A stretch of DNA of 59,898 nucleotides from Flavobacteriaceae bacterium. GTDB taxonomy: Bacteria > Bacteroidota > Bacteroidia > Flavobacteriales > Flavobacteriaceae. Made by a program: the position numbers and the translations under genes. The notes below the pieces were generated by a model. It did not search any database. It had not been told where the DNA came from and saw only the letters and a program-made list of their open reading frames with translations. Location: assembly GCA_018608625.1 (NCBI GenBank), contig JABAZC010000033.1:1-59898 (forward strand), read 5' to 3'. This document shows positions 8,507-17,694 of this stretch, one piece after another (the stretch's first letter is position 1; every line of letters begins with the position of its first letter).

Positions 8507-9792
8507 TACGCTCTAAGTTTTTCTATGGCTTCCACGACAGCACTATGGGTGACCGTATTTTTTTTGAAGTGCTCAACAAGTTGCAATTTTTCTTTATCAG
8601 TAGCTTCAAATTGATTTAAAATATTGAGAAGGTGCATTTTCATGTGTCCTTGTTGAATTCCTGTAGTGGTAAGCGATTTCAAAGCGGCAAAATTTTGAGC
8701 TAATCCAGCGACTGCTACAATCTCCATCAATTCTTTTGCAGACGGATTACCTAATAATTCCAATGCTGTTTTTACTAAGGGGTGTAACCCCGTAAGACCC
8801 CCAACAGTTCCTAAGGCTAGAGGGATTTCAATCCAAAACCTAAACATGCCTTTTTCAATAGAGGCATGTGTTAAACTAGAATAACTTCCGGACCGTGCTG
8901 CATAGGCATGAACCCCAGCCTCTACAGCTCTAAAGTCATTACCGGTAGCCAATACCACAGAGTCTACTCCATTCATTATGCCTTTGTTGTGGGTAACGGC
9001 TCGAAAAGGTTCTACTTCAGCTATTTGTACGGCTTGGATAAATGTGTCAGCAAATTCTCGTCCTGAATACGACTCGTCAGTTACTAAATCTTCTACATTG
9101 CAACTTACTTCTGCCCGTACCAAGCAGTCAGGCACGTAGTTTGATAAAATACTCATAACAACATGTATTTCTTTAGAACAGGTCTTAAAAGTACTGGCAA
9201 TCTGCTCTAGGCAGGAGTTAATGAAGTTGGCGCCCATGGCATCCATAGTCTCAAAGGTTACATGTAGTTGGTAGTAGCCTTTAAGTTGAGCTGTTTTGCT
9301 AATCAGTTTGATGTCTAAAATACCGCCGCCACGCGCCTCCATATTTTTAGTTATTGATTTTGTATGTTCAAATAACTGAGGTCTTATAGTTTCAAATAGG
9401 GATTCTATTTCAGAAAATTCTCCATGAAACATAAAATGAACTTGACCTACTTTTGTGGTCGAGATTACTTTTGCTTTAAAGCCACCTCTTTGCATCCAAA
9501 ATTTTGCGGCATTACTAGCAGCAGCTACTACTGAACTCTCTTCAATCGTCATTGGAATAACCTTAATTTTGTTGTTAATCAAAAAATTAGGGGCGATTCC
9601 AAAAGGGAGATAGAAATTAGAAATAGTATTTTCTGTAAATTCATCATGTAGTTTCTGAAGAGCTGCGTTCGAATTCCAATAGCGTTCTAAATTTGCTTTG
9701 GCACTAGGGTTATCTTGAAAATGATTGCTTATTAGCCAGTCAATTTTTTCTACTTTTGTGAACTTTGAAAATCCAGAAACGGAATTCTGCAT
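8506..9792 (-). CDS. mvaA: Hydroxymethylglutaryl-CoA reductase, class II type
   Basis: The enzyme interconverts HMG-CoA and mevalonate and is the entry to isoprenoid synthesis by the mevalonate route. The 428-residue protein has class II hallmarks. These are the N-terminal ENTISNFYLPFGIAPNFLIN stretch, PMTIEESSVVAAASNAAKFW with the catalytic glutamate, the DAMGANFINSCLE motif, and HNKGIMNGVDSVVLATGNDF followed by AVEAGVHAYAA. Class II enzymes are called degradative, but in Bacteroidota they serve biosynthesis. A GHMP kinase is coupled downstream. A TAnnTTTG promoter word lies about 20 bases upstream of the ATG. Confidence 0.95.
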   Translation of the reverse strand: MQNSVSGFSKFTKVEKIDWLISNHFQDNPSAKANLERYWNSNAALQKLHDEFTENTISNFYLPFGIAPNFLINNKIKVIPMTIEESSVVAAASNAAKFWMQRGGFKAKVISTTKVGQVHFMFHGEFSEIESLFETIRPQLFEHTKSITKNMEARGGGILDIKLISKTAQLKGYYQLHVTFETMDAMGANFINSCLEQIASTFKTCSKEIHVVMSILSNYVPDCLVRAEVSCNVEDLVTDESYSGREFADTFIQAVQIAEVEPFRAVTHNKGIMNGVDSVVLATGNDFRAVEAGVHAYAARSGSYSSLTHASIEKGMFRFWIEIPLALGTVGGLTGLHPLVKTALELLGNPSAKELMEIVAVAGLAQNFAALKSLTTTGIQQGHMKMHLLNILNQFEATDKEKLQLVEHFKKNTVTHSAVVEAIEKLRA

Positions 9793-9811
9793 GGGTATGT
9801 GTTTTAAAAGA

Positions 9812-9819
9812 CAAAGATA
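9812..9819 (-). promoter_or_regulatory. Candidate -7 element (TATCTTTG) for the mevalonate genes
   Basis: On the minus strand the word TATCTTTG matches the Bacteroidota -7 consensus TAnnTTTG and lies about 20 bases before the HMG-CoA reductase ATG. No clear TTG -33 box was found at the standard spacing. Confidence 0.5.
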
Positions 9820-9942
9820 CTATTCTTCGATTTATTATGGAACTTCAATTATTTTTATTGCGTATTTATCTGTCAATATTCACAGATTTCTCCTATTTTT
9901 TTAGTAAACTTGGACTATAATTATTGAATAATTACATTTTTC

Positions 9943-12132
9943 ATGAAAACGCCTTTTATCTTCCTATTTAGTTGCTTATTTCTCTTTACAGCAACATCAC
10001 AAACGAACTCTTTTTCACTCAATAAAATATGGGATGGCTCTTTCAGAACCCAAGGCCTCACCGCTTTGCATTCTATGAAAAATGGACAGCAATATTCAGT
10101 ATTAAACTTTGATAGATCTACTGGATCTACGTCTATTGATTTGTATGATTATATAACATTTTCAAAAGTAAAAGTCATAGCTACTTCCAAAACAATGAAG
10201 GCCATACCTTATTTTACGAATTATACGTTTAGCGCTAACGAGAGTAAGCTGATTTTGGAAACAAATACGGAATCAATTTTTAGATATTCTGTTCTGGGGA
10301 ACTATTATGTGTATGATATTTATTTAGAAAAACTTGATTTAATATCCGAGCACAAAATACAGGAACCTACCTTTTCACCCGATGGGACCAAGGTTGCCTA
10401 TGGCTTGAATAATAACTTATATGTAAAAGATTTGATATCTGGTGACACTAAACAAATTACATTTGATGGTGAAAAAAATAGGATTATCAATGGAATTACC
10501 GATTGGGTTTACGAAGAAGAATTTGCTTTTGTGAGAGCTTTTGAGTGGAATGCTTCTAGTGATAGAATAGCATTTATACGTTTTGATGAAACCGAAGTTC
10601 CAGAGTTTTCAATGGATGTTTATGGAACAGATTTATATCAAACACAAAATGTATTTAAGTACCCAAAAGCGGGAGAGAAAAATGCGATTGTGTCCCTACA
10701 TTTTTATGATTTAAATACAGATAAAACAGCAACTGTCCCATTATCAACTTCTTATAACGATTTTTACATCCCCAGAATTAAGTGGACTAATGATGCAAAT
10801 GTGCTATCAGCGCAATATATGAATAGGCATCAAAATAAGTTAGATCTTTGGTTGATCAATCCAGAAAAAGGAGACGCTAATTTAGTGCTTTCTGAAACAG
10901 ATGATGCTTATGTAGATGTTACAGACAACCTTACATTTTTAGAAGATAATAGTTTTTTGTGGACCAGCGAAAGAGATGGCTTCAACCACCTGTATCATTA
11001 CTCAAAAACAGGGCAATTAAAAAAACAAATTACTAAAGGTGCTTGGGAAGTTACTGCCTATTATGGTTATAACGAATCAGAAAATGCTATTTATTATCAG
11101 TCTGTTGAAAATGGATCGATTAACCGTGATGTTTATTCAGTCCGATTAAACGGCAAAAGAAAAATGCGTTTATCATCACAGGTAGGTACAAATGATGCTT
11201 CTTTTAGTGCAGACTTTACTTATTTTATCAAGACTTTTTCTAGTGCCAATATTCCCACAAAATACACCTTACACGATTCTAAAACTGGACGACTTGTCAG
11301 AAATATTAAAGATAATTCAGCACTTAAAAACACTTTATCATCTTACAAATATTCAAATAAAGAATTCAGCACTCTAAATGTTAATGGAAATGATTTGAAT
11401 ATGTGGATGCTTAAACCATCGGATTTTGATGCTACTAAAACCTATCCACTACTAATGTTTCAGTATTCAGGACCAGGTTCCCAAAGCGTGGTTAATAAAT
11501 GGAATAGTTCACGTGACTACTGGCACCAATACTTAGCTCAACAAGGCTATATTGTGGTATGTGTGGATGGTCGCGGAACAGGTTTTAAAGGCTCAGACTT
11601 TAAAAAAGTAACCTATTTAAATCTTGTTAAACACGAAACAGAAGATCAAATTCAGGCAGCTAAACAAATTGGTAGTTTACCCTATATTGATGCCAGTAGG
11701 ATTGGTATTTGGGGTTGGAGTTTTGGAGGTCACATGAGTACGAATTGTTTGTTAAAAGGAAACGACGTCTTTAAAATGGCTATCGCAGTAGCTCCAGTGA
11801 CTAGCTGGCGTTTTTATGATACAATTTACACTGAACGTTTCATGCGTACTCCTCAAGAAAACCCGGGAGGTTATGATGACAATTCACCTTTTAATTATCC
11901 GGAATTACTAAAAGGCGATTACCTTTTGATACATGGCTCAGGAGATGATAACGTTCATGTTCAACATACGATGCGGATGGTAGAAGCTCTTATCCAAGCC
12001 AATAAGCAATTTGAGTGGTCTATTTATCCTGATAAAAATCATGGAATATATGGAGGAAATACAACCATGCATTTATACACTAAAATGACTAATTTTTTAC
12101 ATGAAAAATTAGGAGATAAGCGAATTAATTAA
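9943..12132 (+). CDS. Dipeptidyl peptidase IV (S9 family), exported
   Basis: This serine exopeptidase removes N-terminal X-Pro or X-Ala dipeptides from peptides, probably in the periplasm. The 729-residue protein has a signal peptide (MKTPFIFLFSCLFLFTATSQ). The beta-propeller (about 60-470) carries the DPP-IV-specific double-glutamate motif WVYEEE (188-193), which binds the substrate amino terminus. The alpha/beta-hydrolase domain has serine 593 in GWSFGG, aspartate 668 in GSGDDNVH and histidine 700 in DKNHG. All catalytic residues are present. Two POT-type di/tripeptide transporters follow within 30-35 bases, giving a cleave-and-import set. Confidence 0.95.
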   Translation: MKTPFIFLFSCLFLFTATSQTNSFSLNKIWDGSFRTQGLTALHSMKNGQQYSVLNFDRSTGSTSIDLYDYITFSKVKVIATSKTMKAIPYFTNYTFSANESKLILETNTESIFRYSVLGNYYVYDIYLEKLDLISEHKIQEPTFSPDGTKVAYGLNNNLYVKDLISGDTKQITFDGEKNRIINGITDWVYEEEFAFVRAFEWNASSDRIAFIRFDETEVPEFSMDVYGTDLYQTQNVFKYPKAGEKNAIVSLHFYDLNTDKTATVPLSTSYNDFYIPRIKWTNDANVLSAQYMNRHQNKLDLWLINPEKGDANLVLSETDDAYVDVTDNLTFLEDNSFLWTSERDGFNHLYHYSKTGQLKKQITKGAWEVTAYYGYNESENAIYYQSVENGSINRDVYSVRLNGKRKMRLSSQVGTNDASFSADFTYFIKTFSSANIPTKYTLHDSKTGRLVRNIKDNSALKNTLSSYKYSNKEFSTLNVNGNDLNMWMLKPSDFDATKTYPLLMFQYSGPGSQSVVNKWNSSRDYWHQYLAQQGYIVVCVDGRGTGFKGSDFKKVTYLNLVKHETEDQIQAAKQIGSLPYIDASRIGIWGWSFGGHMSTNCLLKGNDVFKMAIAVAPVTSWRFYDTIYTERFMRTPQENPGGYDDNSPFNYPELLKGDYLLIHGSGDDNVHVQHTMRMVEALIQANKQFEWSIYPDKNHGIYGGNTTMHLYTKMTNFLHEKLGDKRIN

Positions 12133-12160
12133 TCCAAAAATATAAACTAACACTAAATTT

Positions 12161-13684
12161 ATGTCAACAACAACGACTGCAACTCAAAAAGAATTATTTG
12201 GGCATCCAATAGGATTATATGTATTGTTTTTCACTGAGATGTGGGAGCGATTTTCTTACTATGGAATGCGTGCTTTACTAGTTATTTATATGATTGCTGA
12301 AGCCTCGCACATAGACGGCCCAGGCTTAGGTTGGTCAAAACTTGAAGCTTATCAACTTTACGGTTGGTACGTCATGTTAGTTTATGTGATTTCCATACCA
12401 GGTGGGATTTTAGCTGATAAAGTATTGGGACAGAGAAAAACTGTTATGCTCGGGGCTATTATTTTATGTTTAGGTCATGGGACCTTAGCAATTGAAGCTG
12501 AATGGGCCTTTTTCACCGGTTTGAGTTTGATTATTTTAGGAGTTGGGTGTTTAAAGCCTAATATTTCAACCATGGTTGGAGGATTATACAAAGAAGGCGA
12601 CATCAGAAGAGATAAAGGATTTAGTATCTTCTATATAGGCATAAATTTAGGTTCATTATTAGCTACCTCTATTATTGGAGTAGTAGTCGCAAAATGGGGA
12701 TGGCATGCTGGTTTTGGTTTAGCAGGAATTGCAATGATATTAGGACTAATGGTATATATTTGGGGACAAAAGTATATTAAGCATGTTGGTAATAAACCGA
12801 CCGCTGAAGAAAAAAGAAATGATGTTTCTCTAGTTAAAATATTCTCTAACATATTTAATTCTCCAGCTCAACTAGCACTTCTAGTTGTTTTACTTGCTCT
12901 GTCTATTTATGCCGGCTTCACGTTTGAAGGTGTTGACCATTGGGGTTATGGTGCATTATTTATCTTTTTATCTTTTGTAGTAGGATTATTAATGATGATT
13001 TTTAAAAGTCTAGAAACTCAAATATTAAAAGATCGTTTCTTGGTCTTATTACTTTCATTCTTATTGGTAATTGTGTTTTGGGGTGCTTTTGAGCAAGCTG
13101 GAGGGCTTATGAGTGTTTATACAGAAACAAAAACAGATAGAATGCTATTTGGATATCTAATACCAACTCCTATGTTTCAGGGGTTAAATGCTGGATTTAT
13201 TATTTTGCTTGCAGTATGGGTCGCCAATATTTGGGCCAAACGCAAGCTTAAAAATAAAGAAGCCTCATCGTTGTTCAAAATGGCTACAGGAACTATTATT
13301 ATGGGTTTAGGCTTTGTGTTTATGATTTTAGCCGTCAGAGAATATGATGCTAACGGCAGTTCAGGAATGCAGTGGTTAGTTTTAGCATATTTGTTCCATA
13401 CCATTGGTGAATTATGTTCTTCTCCTGTGTCTTTGTCGTTTGTTACAAAATTAGCCCCCGTTAAATATGCTTCTCTTATGATGGGATTATATTTTGCAGC
13501 AACGGGACTTGGTGGGAAAGTTGCTGGTATATTAGGTGAGAAATCAGAACATTTTGGAGAGTATACTATTTTTTCTGGAATTGTAATTTTCACCGTGATC
13601 TTCGGTTTATTAGTGATTGCATTACTTAAACCTTTAAAACGTTTAACTCATAATGTCGAAGAAAACGAACGTATATTAGAGTAA
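12161..13684 (+). CDS. POT family proton-dependent oligopeptide transporter 1
   Basis: The protein (507 residues) is an MFS-type peptide:proton symporter. It has the POT signature near the N-terminus (FFTEMWERFSYYGMRALL, about residues 23-40, with the E-x-x-E-R-F proton-coupling motif). A second signature is FSIFYIGINLGSLLATSI, and around 12 membrane helices are evident. It lies 28 bases after the DPP-IV gene and 34 bases before a paralogue. The context supports uptake of the di- and tripeptides released by DPP-IV. Confidence 0.94.
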   Translation: MSTTTTATQKELFGHPIGLYVLFFTEMWERFSYYGMRALLVIYMIAEASHIDGPGLGWSKLEAYQLYGWYVMLVYVISIPGGILADKVLGQRKTVMLGAIILCLGHGTLAIEAEWAFFTGLSLIILGVGCLKPNISTMVGGLYKEGDIRRDKGFSIFYIGINLGSLLATSIIGVVVAKWGWHAGFGLAGIAMILGLMVYIWGQKYIKHVGNKPTAEEKRNDVSLVKIFSNIFNSPAQLALLVVLLALSIYAGFTFEGVDHWGYGALFIFLSFVVGLLMMIFKSLETQILKDRFLVLLLSFLLVIVFWGAFEQAGGLMSVYTETKTDRMLFGYLIPTPMFQGLNAGFIILLAVWVANIWAKRKLKNKEASSLFKMATGTIIMGLGFVFMILAVREYDANGSSGMQWLVLAYLFHTIGELCSSPVSLSFVTKLAPVKYASLMMGLYFAATGLGGKVAGILGEKSEHFGEYTIFSGIVIFTVIFGLLVIALLKPLKRLTHNVEENERILE

Positions 13685-13718
13685 AATTAAAACTGATTTA
13701 AGACAAATAATAAATTGA

Positions 13719-15473
13719 TTGACTATGACAACTGCTATTGAAAATATGTTTAAAGATAAAGTATTAGGGCATCCAGCCGGACTTTTTGTGTTATTTTTCA
13801 CTGAAATGTGGGAGCGATTTTCCTACTATGGAATGCGTGCTTTACTGGTTATGTTTTTTACCGCCTCACTCTTAGACGGCGGTTGGGGTTGGCCAAGAGA
13901 ACATGCTTATGCTATTTTTGGAACTTACACCTCACTAGTCTATTTATCTACATTATTAGGAGGTTACTTTGCAGATAAAAAAATTGGATACCGATACGCG
14001 GTGGTTATTGGCGCCTTACTTATGACATTGGGTCATGGAGCGATGGCTGTAGAAACCCCTTTTTTCATTTATTTAGGACTTACTTTACTGGTTTTTGGAA
14101 GTGGATTCTTTAAGCCAAATATGACGTCTATTATTTCTGAAATGTACAAAGGAAAAGATGAGAAAAAAGATGGTGCTTATACTATTTTTTATATGGGAGT
14201 TAATGCAGGAGCATTTTTAGGTATTCTTCTTTGTGGTTACCTCGGAGAACAAGTAGGTTGGCGTTGGGGCTTTGGATTAGCGGGAATTTTTATGCTGTTT
14301 GGATTACTTCAGTTTTGGTTTGCTCAAAATATCTTTGGAGATATTGGAACCAAGCCAGTTAAAGTAGATTCTAATGCTGTAGAATTAAGCCCTGACGAGC
14401 CTAAATTAAATCCATTTACATCACTTCAGTTAGGATTGATAGCTATAGCAGGTATTCTAGGAATCTCATGGATTTTTAATGACCCTATTTCTAAAATATC
14501 AGAAGGGGCTTATAATTTATTTGATTTTAATATGTTTGGAATGGAAGGTTCTAATGTAGCCATTCTAACTGCCTTAGGTCTATTTGTACTATTGCTAGTC
14601 ATTCGAATACCCAAATATGATAGAATCACTCGTGATCGTATGTTAGCGGTTATGTTCTTCGCTTTTATCACGATTTTCTTTTGGGCTATTTTCGAACAGT
14701 CTCCAAGCTCATTAACTATTTTTGCACGCGATTATACCCAACGTGTTCTTGAAGGGAATTCGGCCTTTATATTTAAAATAGTAAACACCCTTATGACGAT
14801 TATTCCACTCGGAATTATCACCTGGGTCTTATGGTTATTGTTTAAGAAAACATTTTCTAAATACGCACTTTCCAATATTTTTTTAGCGATTAGTTTTATA
14901 ATTATCTGGGCGATAGCAATTTGGATGTTATCTATAGAATTTGGAAAAGAGATTGCTGAAGTGCCAGCTTCTTGGTTTGGAGTTTTAAACTCCTTGTTTA
15001 TCATTGCGTTTGCGCCGTTATTTTCTAAGTGGTGGGAGAGTAAATATAATCCCAATGCTAATATGAAATACGCTATTGGTATGGTTTTATTAGGAATTGG
15101 AATGGCCTGTGTCGCTATAGGAGCTTCATCTATTGAGCCAGGTGCTAAGACAGCTTCTGTTAGTATGATTTGGCTAATACTAGTGTATTTTTTCCACACC
15201 ATGGGGGAGCTTTGTATTTCACCTGTGGCCTTATCTTATGTAAGTAAGTTAGTTCCTGGAAGAATGATTGCTATGATGTTTGGAATTTGGTATTTAGCAG
15301 TAGCCATTGGAATGAAATTGGCGGGTGTTTTTGGTGAAGCATCCGAGGGGATTGCTAAAGAGCAAGGTCTAAGTTATTTCTTTTGGATATTAACAGCCGT
15401 AGCGGTAGGTTTAGGAGTTATATCTGCATTGTTATATCCAGTGATCAAGAAATTAATGCATGGAGTTCGTTAA
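13719..15473 (+). CDS. POT family proton-dependent oligopeptide transporter 2
   Basis: The protein (584 residues) is a paralogue of the preceding transporter, with the same FFTEMWERFSYYGMRALL motif and the FYMGVNAGAFLGILLCGYLGE signature. It is longer because of an extended central region between the two six-helix halves, including a charged segment near residues 208-230 (DSNAVELSPDEPKLNPFTS). The adjacent genes diverged widely in the rest of the protein, so this is an old tandem duplication, perhaps with different substrate ranges. It belongs to the peptide-utilisation run. Confidence 0.94.
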   Translation: MTMTTAIENMFKDKVLGHPAGLFVLFFTEMWERFSYYGMRALLVMFFTASLLDGGWGWPREHAYAIFGTYTSLVYLSTLLGGYFADKKIGYRYAVVIGALLMTLGHGAMAVETPFFIYLGLTLLVFGSGFFKPNMTSIISEMYKGKDEKKDGAYTIFYMGVNAGAFLGILLCGYLGEQVGWRWGFGLAGIFMLFGLLQFWFAQNIFGDIGTKPVKVDSNAVELSPDEPKLNPFTSLQLGLIAIAGILGISWIFNDPISKISEGAYNLFDFNMFGMEGSNVAILTALGLFVLLLVIRIPKYDRITRDRMLAVMFFAFITIFFWAIFEQSPSSLTIFARDYTQRVLEGNSAFIFKIVNTLMTIIPLGIITWVLWLLFKKTFSKYALSNIFLAISFIIIWAIAIWMLSIEFGKEIAEVPASWFGVLNSLFIIAFAPLFSKWWESKYNPNANMKYAIGMVLLGIGMACVAIGASSIEPGAKTASVSMIWLILVYFFHTMGELCISPVALSYVSKLVPGRMIAMMFGIWYLAVAIGMKLAGVFGEASEGIAKEQGLSYFFWILTAVAVGLGVISALLYPVIKKLMHGVR

Positions 15474-15491
15474 TCAGGCACACTAATTGTG

Positions 15492-16058
15492 ATGAATATA
15501 AATAAATTAGTTATGAAGTTATATTTTTTATCTACTCTAATACTTCTAAGCTCTATTTCTGTAGTGGCCCAATCCATTAATTGGGTGACGATGAACGAGG
15601 CTTTAGAACTACAGAAAAATGCCCCCAAGAAAATCATGATAGATATGTATACATCTTGGTGTGGGCCTTGTAAAATGTTAGATAAAAATACCTTTACGAA
15701 TAAGGATTTAATTTCGTTTGTAAACACTCATTATTATGCTGTTAAATTTAATGCCGAAGGAAATGAAACTGTCAATTACAAAGAGCAAAAATTCGCCAAT
15801 CCAAACTATAACCCGGCTAAAGCTAAACGCAGAAATAGCTCTCACCAGTTTTCTCAGTATTTAGGAATCAGAGCCTATCCAACAATTGTGTTTTTAGGCT
15901 TAGAGGCTGAGTTAATTGCCCCGATTCCAGGTTATCAAACTGCTCAAAAGCTGGAAATATACCTACAATTATTTAAAGATGAAAGCTACAAGAAAATGAA
16001 TAGTCAAGAGGCTTTTAACAACTATTATAAGTCCTTTGAACCTTCGTTCGCTCAATAA
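15492..16058 (+). CDS. Exported thioredoxin-like protein
   Basis: The protein has a signal peptide ending in ISVVAQ and a thioredoxin fold with a WCGPC redox motif. It is followed by LDKNTFTNKDLISFVN and the cis-proline segment RAYPTIVFL. This resembles DUF255/thioredoxin-like exported proteins of Bacteroidota. The start is uncertain: ATG 15492 gives 188 residues, while ATG 15513 gives a more typical signal peptide (MKLYFLSTLILLSS). It lies 18 bases after the second POT gene and may be cotranscribed. The redox partner is unknown. Confidence 0.85.
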   Translation: MNINKLVMKLYFLSTLILLSSISVVAQSINWVTMNEALELQKNAPKKIMIDMYTSWCGPCKMLDKNTFTNKDLISFVNTHYYAVKFNAEGNETVNYKEQKFANPNYNPAKAKRRNSSHQFSQYLGIRAYPTIVFLGLEAELIAPIPGYQTAQKLEIYLQLFKDESYKKMNSQEAFNNYYKSFEPSFAQ

Positions 16059-16080
16059 CTAATAATTGACCTTGTTGTGA

Positions 16081-16245
16081 TTGTGTTTATCGTATACTTT
16101 TAAAGTATCTGATAGTTATCACATTGATTGTGTAAGTGGGTATAGATCTGTAATTGAAGTATCAATATTTATATCAAAAGGTCTTAATGTTGTTATGGAT
16201 GCACCTATTATTTTTGGTGAGACACTAAAAATTGATTTTAATTAA
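16081..16245 (+). other. Open frame without a start codon in a 229-base gap; possible gene remnant
   Basis: The interval 16059-16287 has no clear gene. One frame stays open for 54 codons from just after a stop to TAA at 16243-16245. Its inferred peptide ends VMDAPIIFGETLKIDFN and looks plausibly coding, but it lacks an upstream ATG and a recognisable domain. A perfect 15-base palindrome (ATACTTT-T-AAAGTAT) lies inside at 16094-16108. It may be the decayed 3' end of a secreted-protein gene, or chance. Confidence 0.2.
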
Positions 16246-16287
16246 AATTACTATAATTTAGAATTATTTTATTCTAATTAAACGCTT

Positions 16288-17400
16288 CTAGTTTATAGAA
16301 TTATAGATTAATTCTGCCACTTTCTGACTAGCCCCTTGTCCTCCTAGTTTCGTTTCTAACTCATGGTAATCTACAAATTGCTCTTCACGTTTTTGAACGT
16401 CTAAAATAATATTTAGTTCTTTTGTAAGGCGTTTTGTGTTAAACGCTCCTTGAATTAGTTCAGTAACTACTTTTTTGTCAAGAATTAAATTAACCAATGA
16501 AATATACTTTAGATTTACTAAACGTTTACCAATTTCATATGAAATCCAACTAGTCTTGTAGCATACTATTTCTGGGACTTTAAATAATGCAGTTTCTAAT
16601 GTAGCAGTACCAGAGGTTACTATTGCTGCATGAGATACACTTAACAAGTCATAAGTGCAGTTTTCAACAAAGTAAACATTTTTATTTTTGATAAATGAGC
16701 TGTAAAATAAGGGGTCTTGACTTGGAGCGCCAGCGATTACAAACTGATACTTTGAAAAAGTCTTTACAATGCTTAGCATTACAGAAAGCATTTTGTTAAT
16801 TTCTTGTTTTCGACTTCCTGGAAGTAGTGCAATAATTGGTTTTTCGTTGAGCCCGTGGTTCTTTTTAAATGTAATTTGGTCTATTGGATTTCGGTTGGCA
16901 ATAGCATCAATTAAAGGATGCCCAACAAATTCGACCGGCATGCTGTGTTTATCCTCGTAAAAGTTTTTCTCAAAAGGGAGAATAACATACATTTTATCGA
17001 CATCACGCTTAATAGCAGCGATGCGACTCTCTTTCCAAGCCCAAATTTGTGGTGATATATAGTAATGGGTTTTAAAGCCTTCTTTTTTTGCCCATTTTGC
17101 GACTCTTAAATTAAATCCAGGGTAGTCAATAAAAATCAAACAGTCGGGCTGATAGCTTTTAATATCTGCTTTGCAGAAAGATAGATTTTTAAGTATAGTT
17201 GTTAGGTTTAAAATTACTTCAAAAAAGCCCATAAAAGCTAATTCTTTGTAATGTTTTACTAGTTTACCATCGACATTTTGCATCAGATCGCCTCCCCAAA
17301 ACCTAAATTCTGCTTTAGAATCTGTTTTCTTTAGGGCTTTCATCATATTTGCAGCATGCAAATCTCCTGAAGCTTCTCCAGCAATAATGTAATACTTCAT
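16288..17400 (-). CDS. lpxB: Lipid-A-disaccharide synthase
   Basis: The enzyme joins UDP-2,3-diacylglucosamine and lipid X to form the lipid A disaccharide at the inner membrane. The 370-residue GT-B glycosyltransferase (family GT19) shows the N-terminal GEASGDLHAANMMKAL loop, FIDYPGFNLR, VGHPLIDAI, the LLPGSRKQEI turn and the nucleotide-binding TSGTATLETALFKVPEIVCY segment. Length is normal. It follows a small membrane-protein gene with no gap and surE before that. All three probably form one transcript. Confidence 0.95.
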   Translation of the reverse strand: MKYYIIAGEASGDLHAANMMKALKKTDSKAEFRFWGGDLMQNVDGKLVKHYKELAFMGFFEVILNLTTILKNLSFCKADIKSYQPDCLIFIDYPGFNLRVAKWAKKEGFKTHYYISPQIWAWKESRIAAIKRDVDKMYVILPFEKNFYEDKHSMPVEFVGHPLIDAIANRNPIDQITFKKNHGLNEKPIIALLPGSRKQEINKMLSVMLSIVKTFSKYQFVIAGAPSQDPLFYSSFIKNKNVYFVENCTYDLLSVSHAAIVTSGTATLETALFKVPEIVCYKTSWISYEIGKRLVNLKYISLVNLILDKKVVTELIQGAFNTKRLTKELNIILDVQKREEQFVDYHELETKLGGQGASQKVAELIYNSIN

Positions 17401-17694
17401 TTATAGTTTAGTTATAAAGGTTCCCACAGCAATCAAAATAGTAGCAGCTAAAATTCCGCCTGCATGACCATCTTTTTTTTTGCTAATAAAATAGAAAAAA
17501 CAGATTAAGTTTAGTATTGCGCCTAAACTAATTAATTTACCTATAAAATTTTCCGATATAGCGGCCTCTAAAATAGCTGTTATTCCTCCAGAACGTCCAG
17601 ATATCTTTGCCGTCAATAAGCTCACAACAAATAAGCCTACTGTATTTGAAATAAGCCCTATAATGACTCCGGTTATGATTGATTTTTTATCCAT
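17401..17694 (-). CDS. Small membrane protein between surE and lpxB
   Basis: The protein (97 residues) has about three hydrophobic helices (near 7-27, 50-70 and 78-95) and short charged loops (FISKKKDGHAGG). Its start overlaps the end of surE by eight bases, and its stop is immediately next to the lpxB start. It is therefore tightly embedded in a lipid A operon. No named family is recognised. A role in lipid A synthesis or transport is only suggested by position. Confidence 0.75.
   Translation of the reverse strand: MDKKSIITGVIIGLISNTVGLFVVSLLTAKISGRSGGITAILEAAISENFIGKLISLGAILNLICFFYFISKKKDGHAGGILAATILIAVGTFITKL

Noticed and set aside
13177-13593. Minus-strand frame of 138 codons inside the first POT gene
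   Set aside because: Shadow of the transporter; no family resemblance or promoter.
14732-15202. Minus-strand open frame of 156 codons inside the second POT gene
   Set aside because: It is fully inside a well-supported transporter gene. Its composition (Ile/Asn/Lys-rich, no domain) is that of an antisense shadow.
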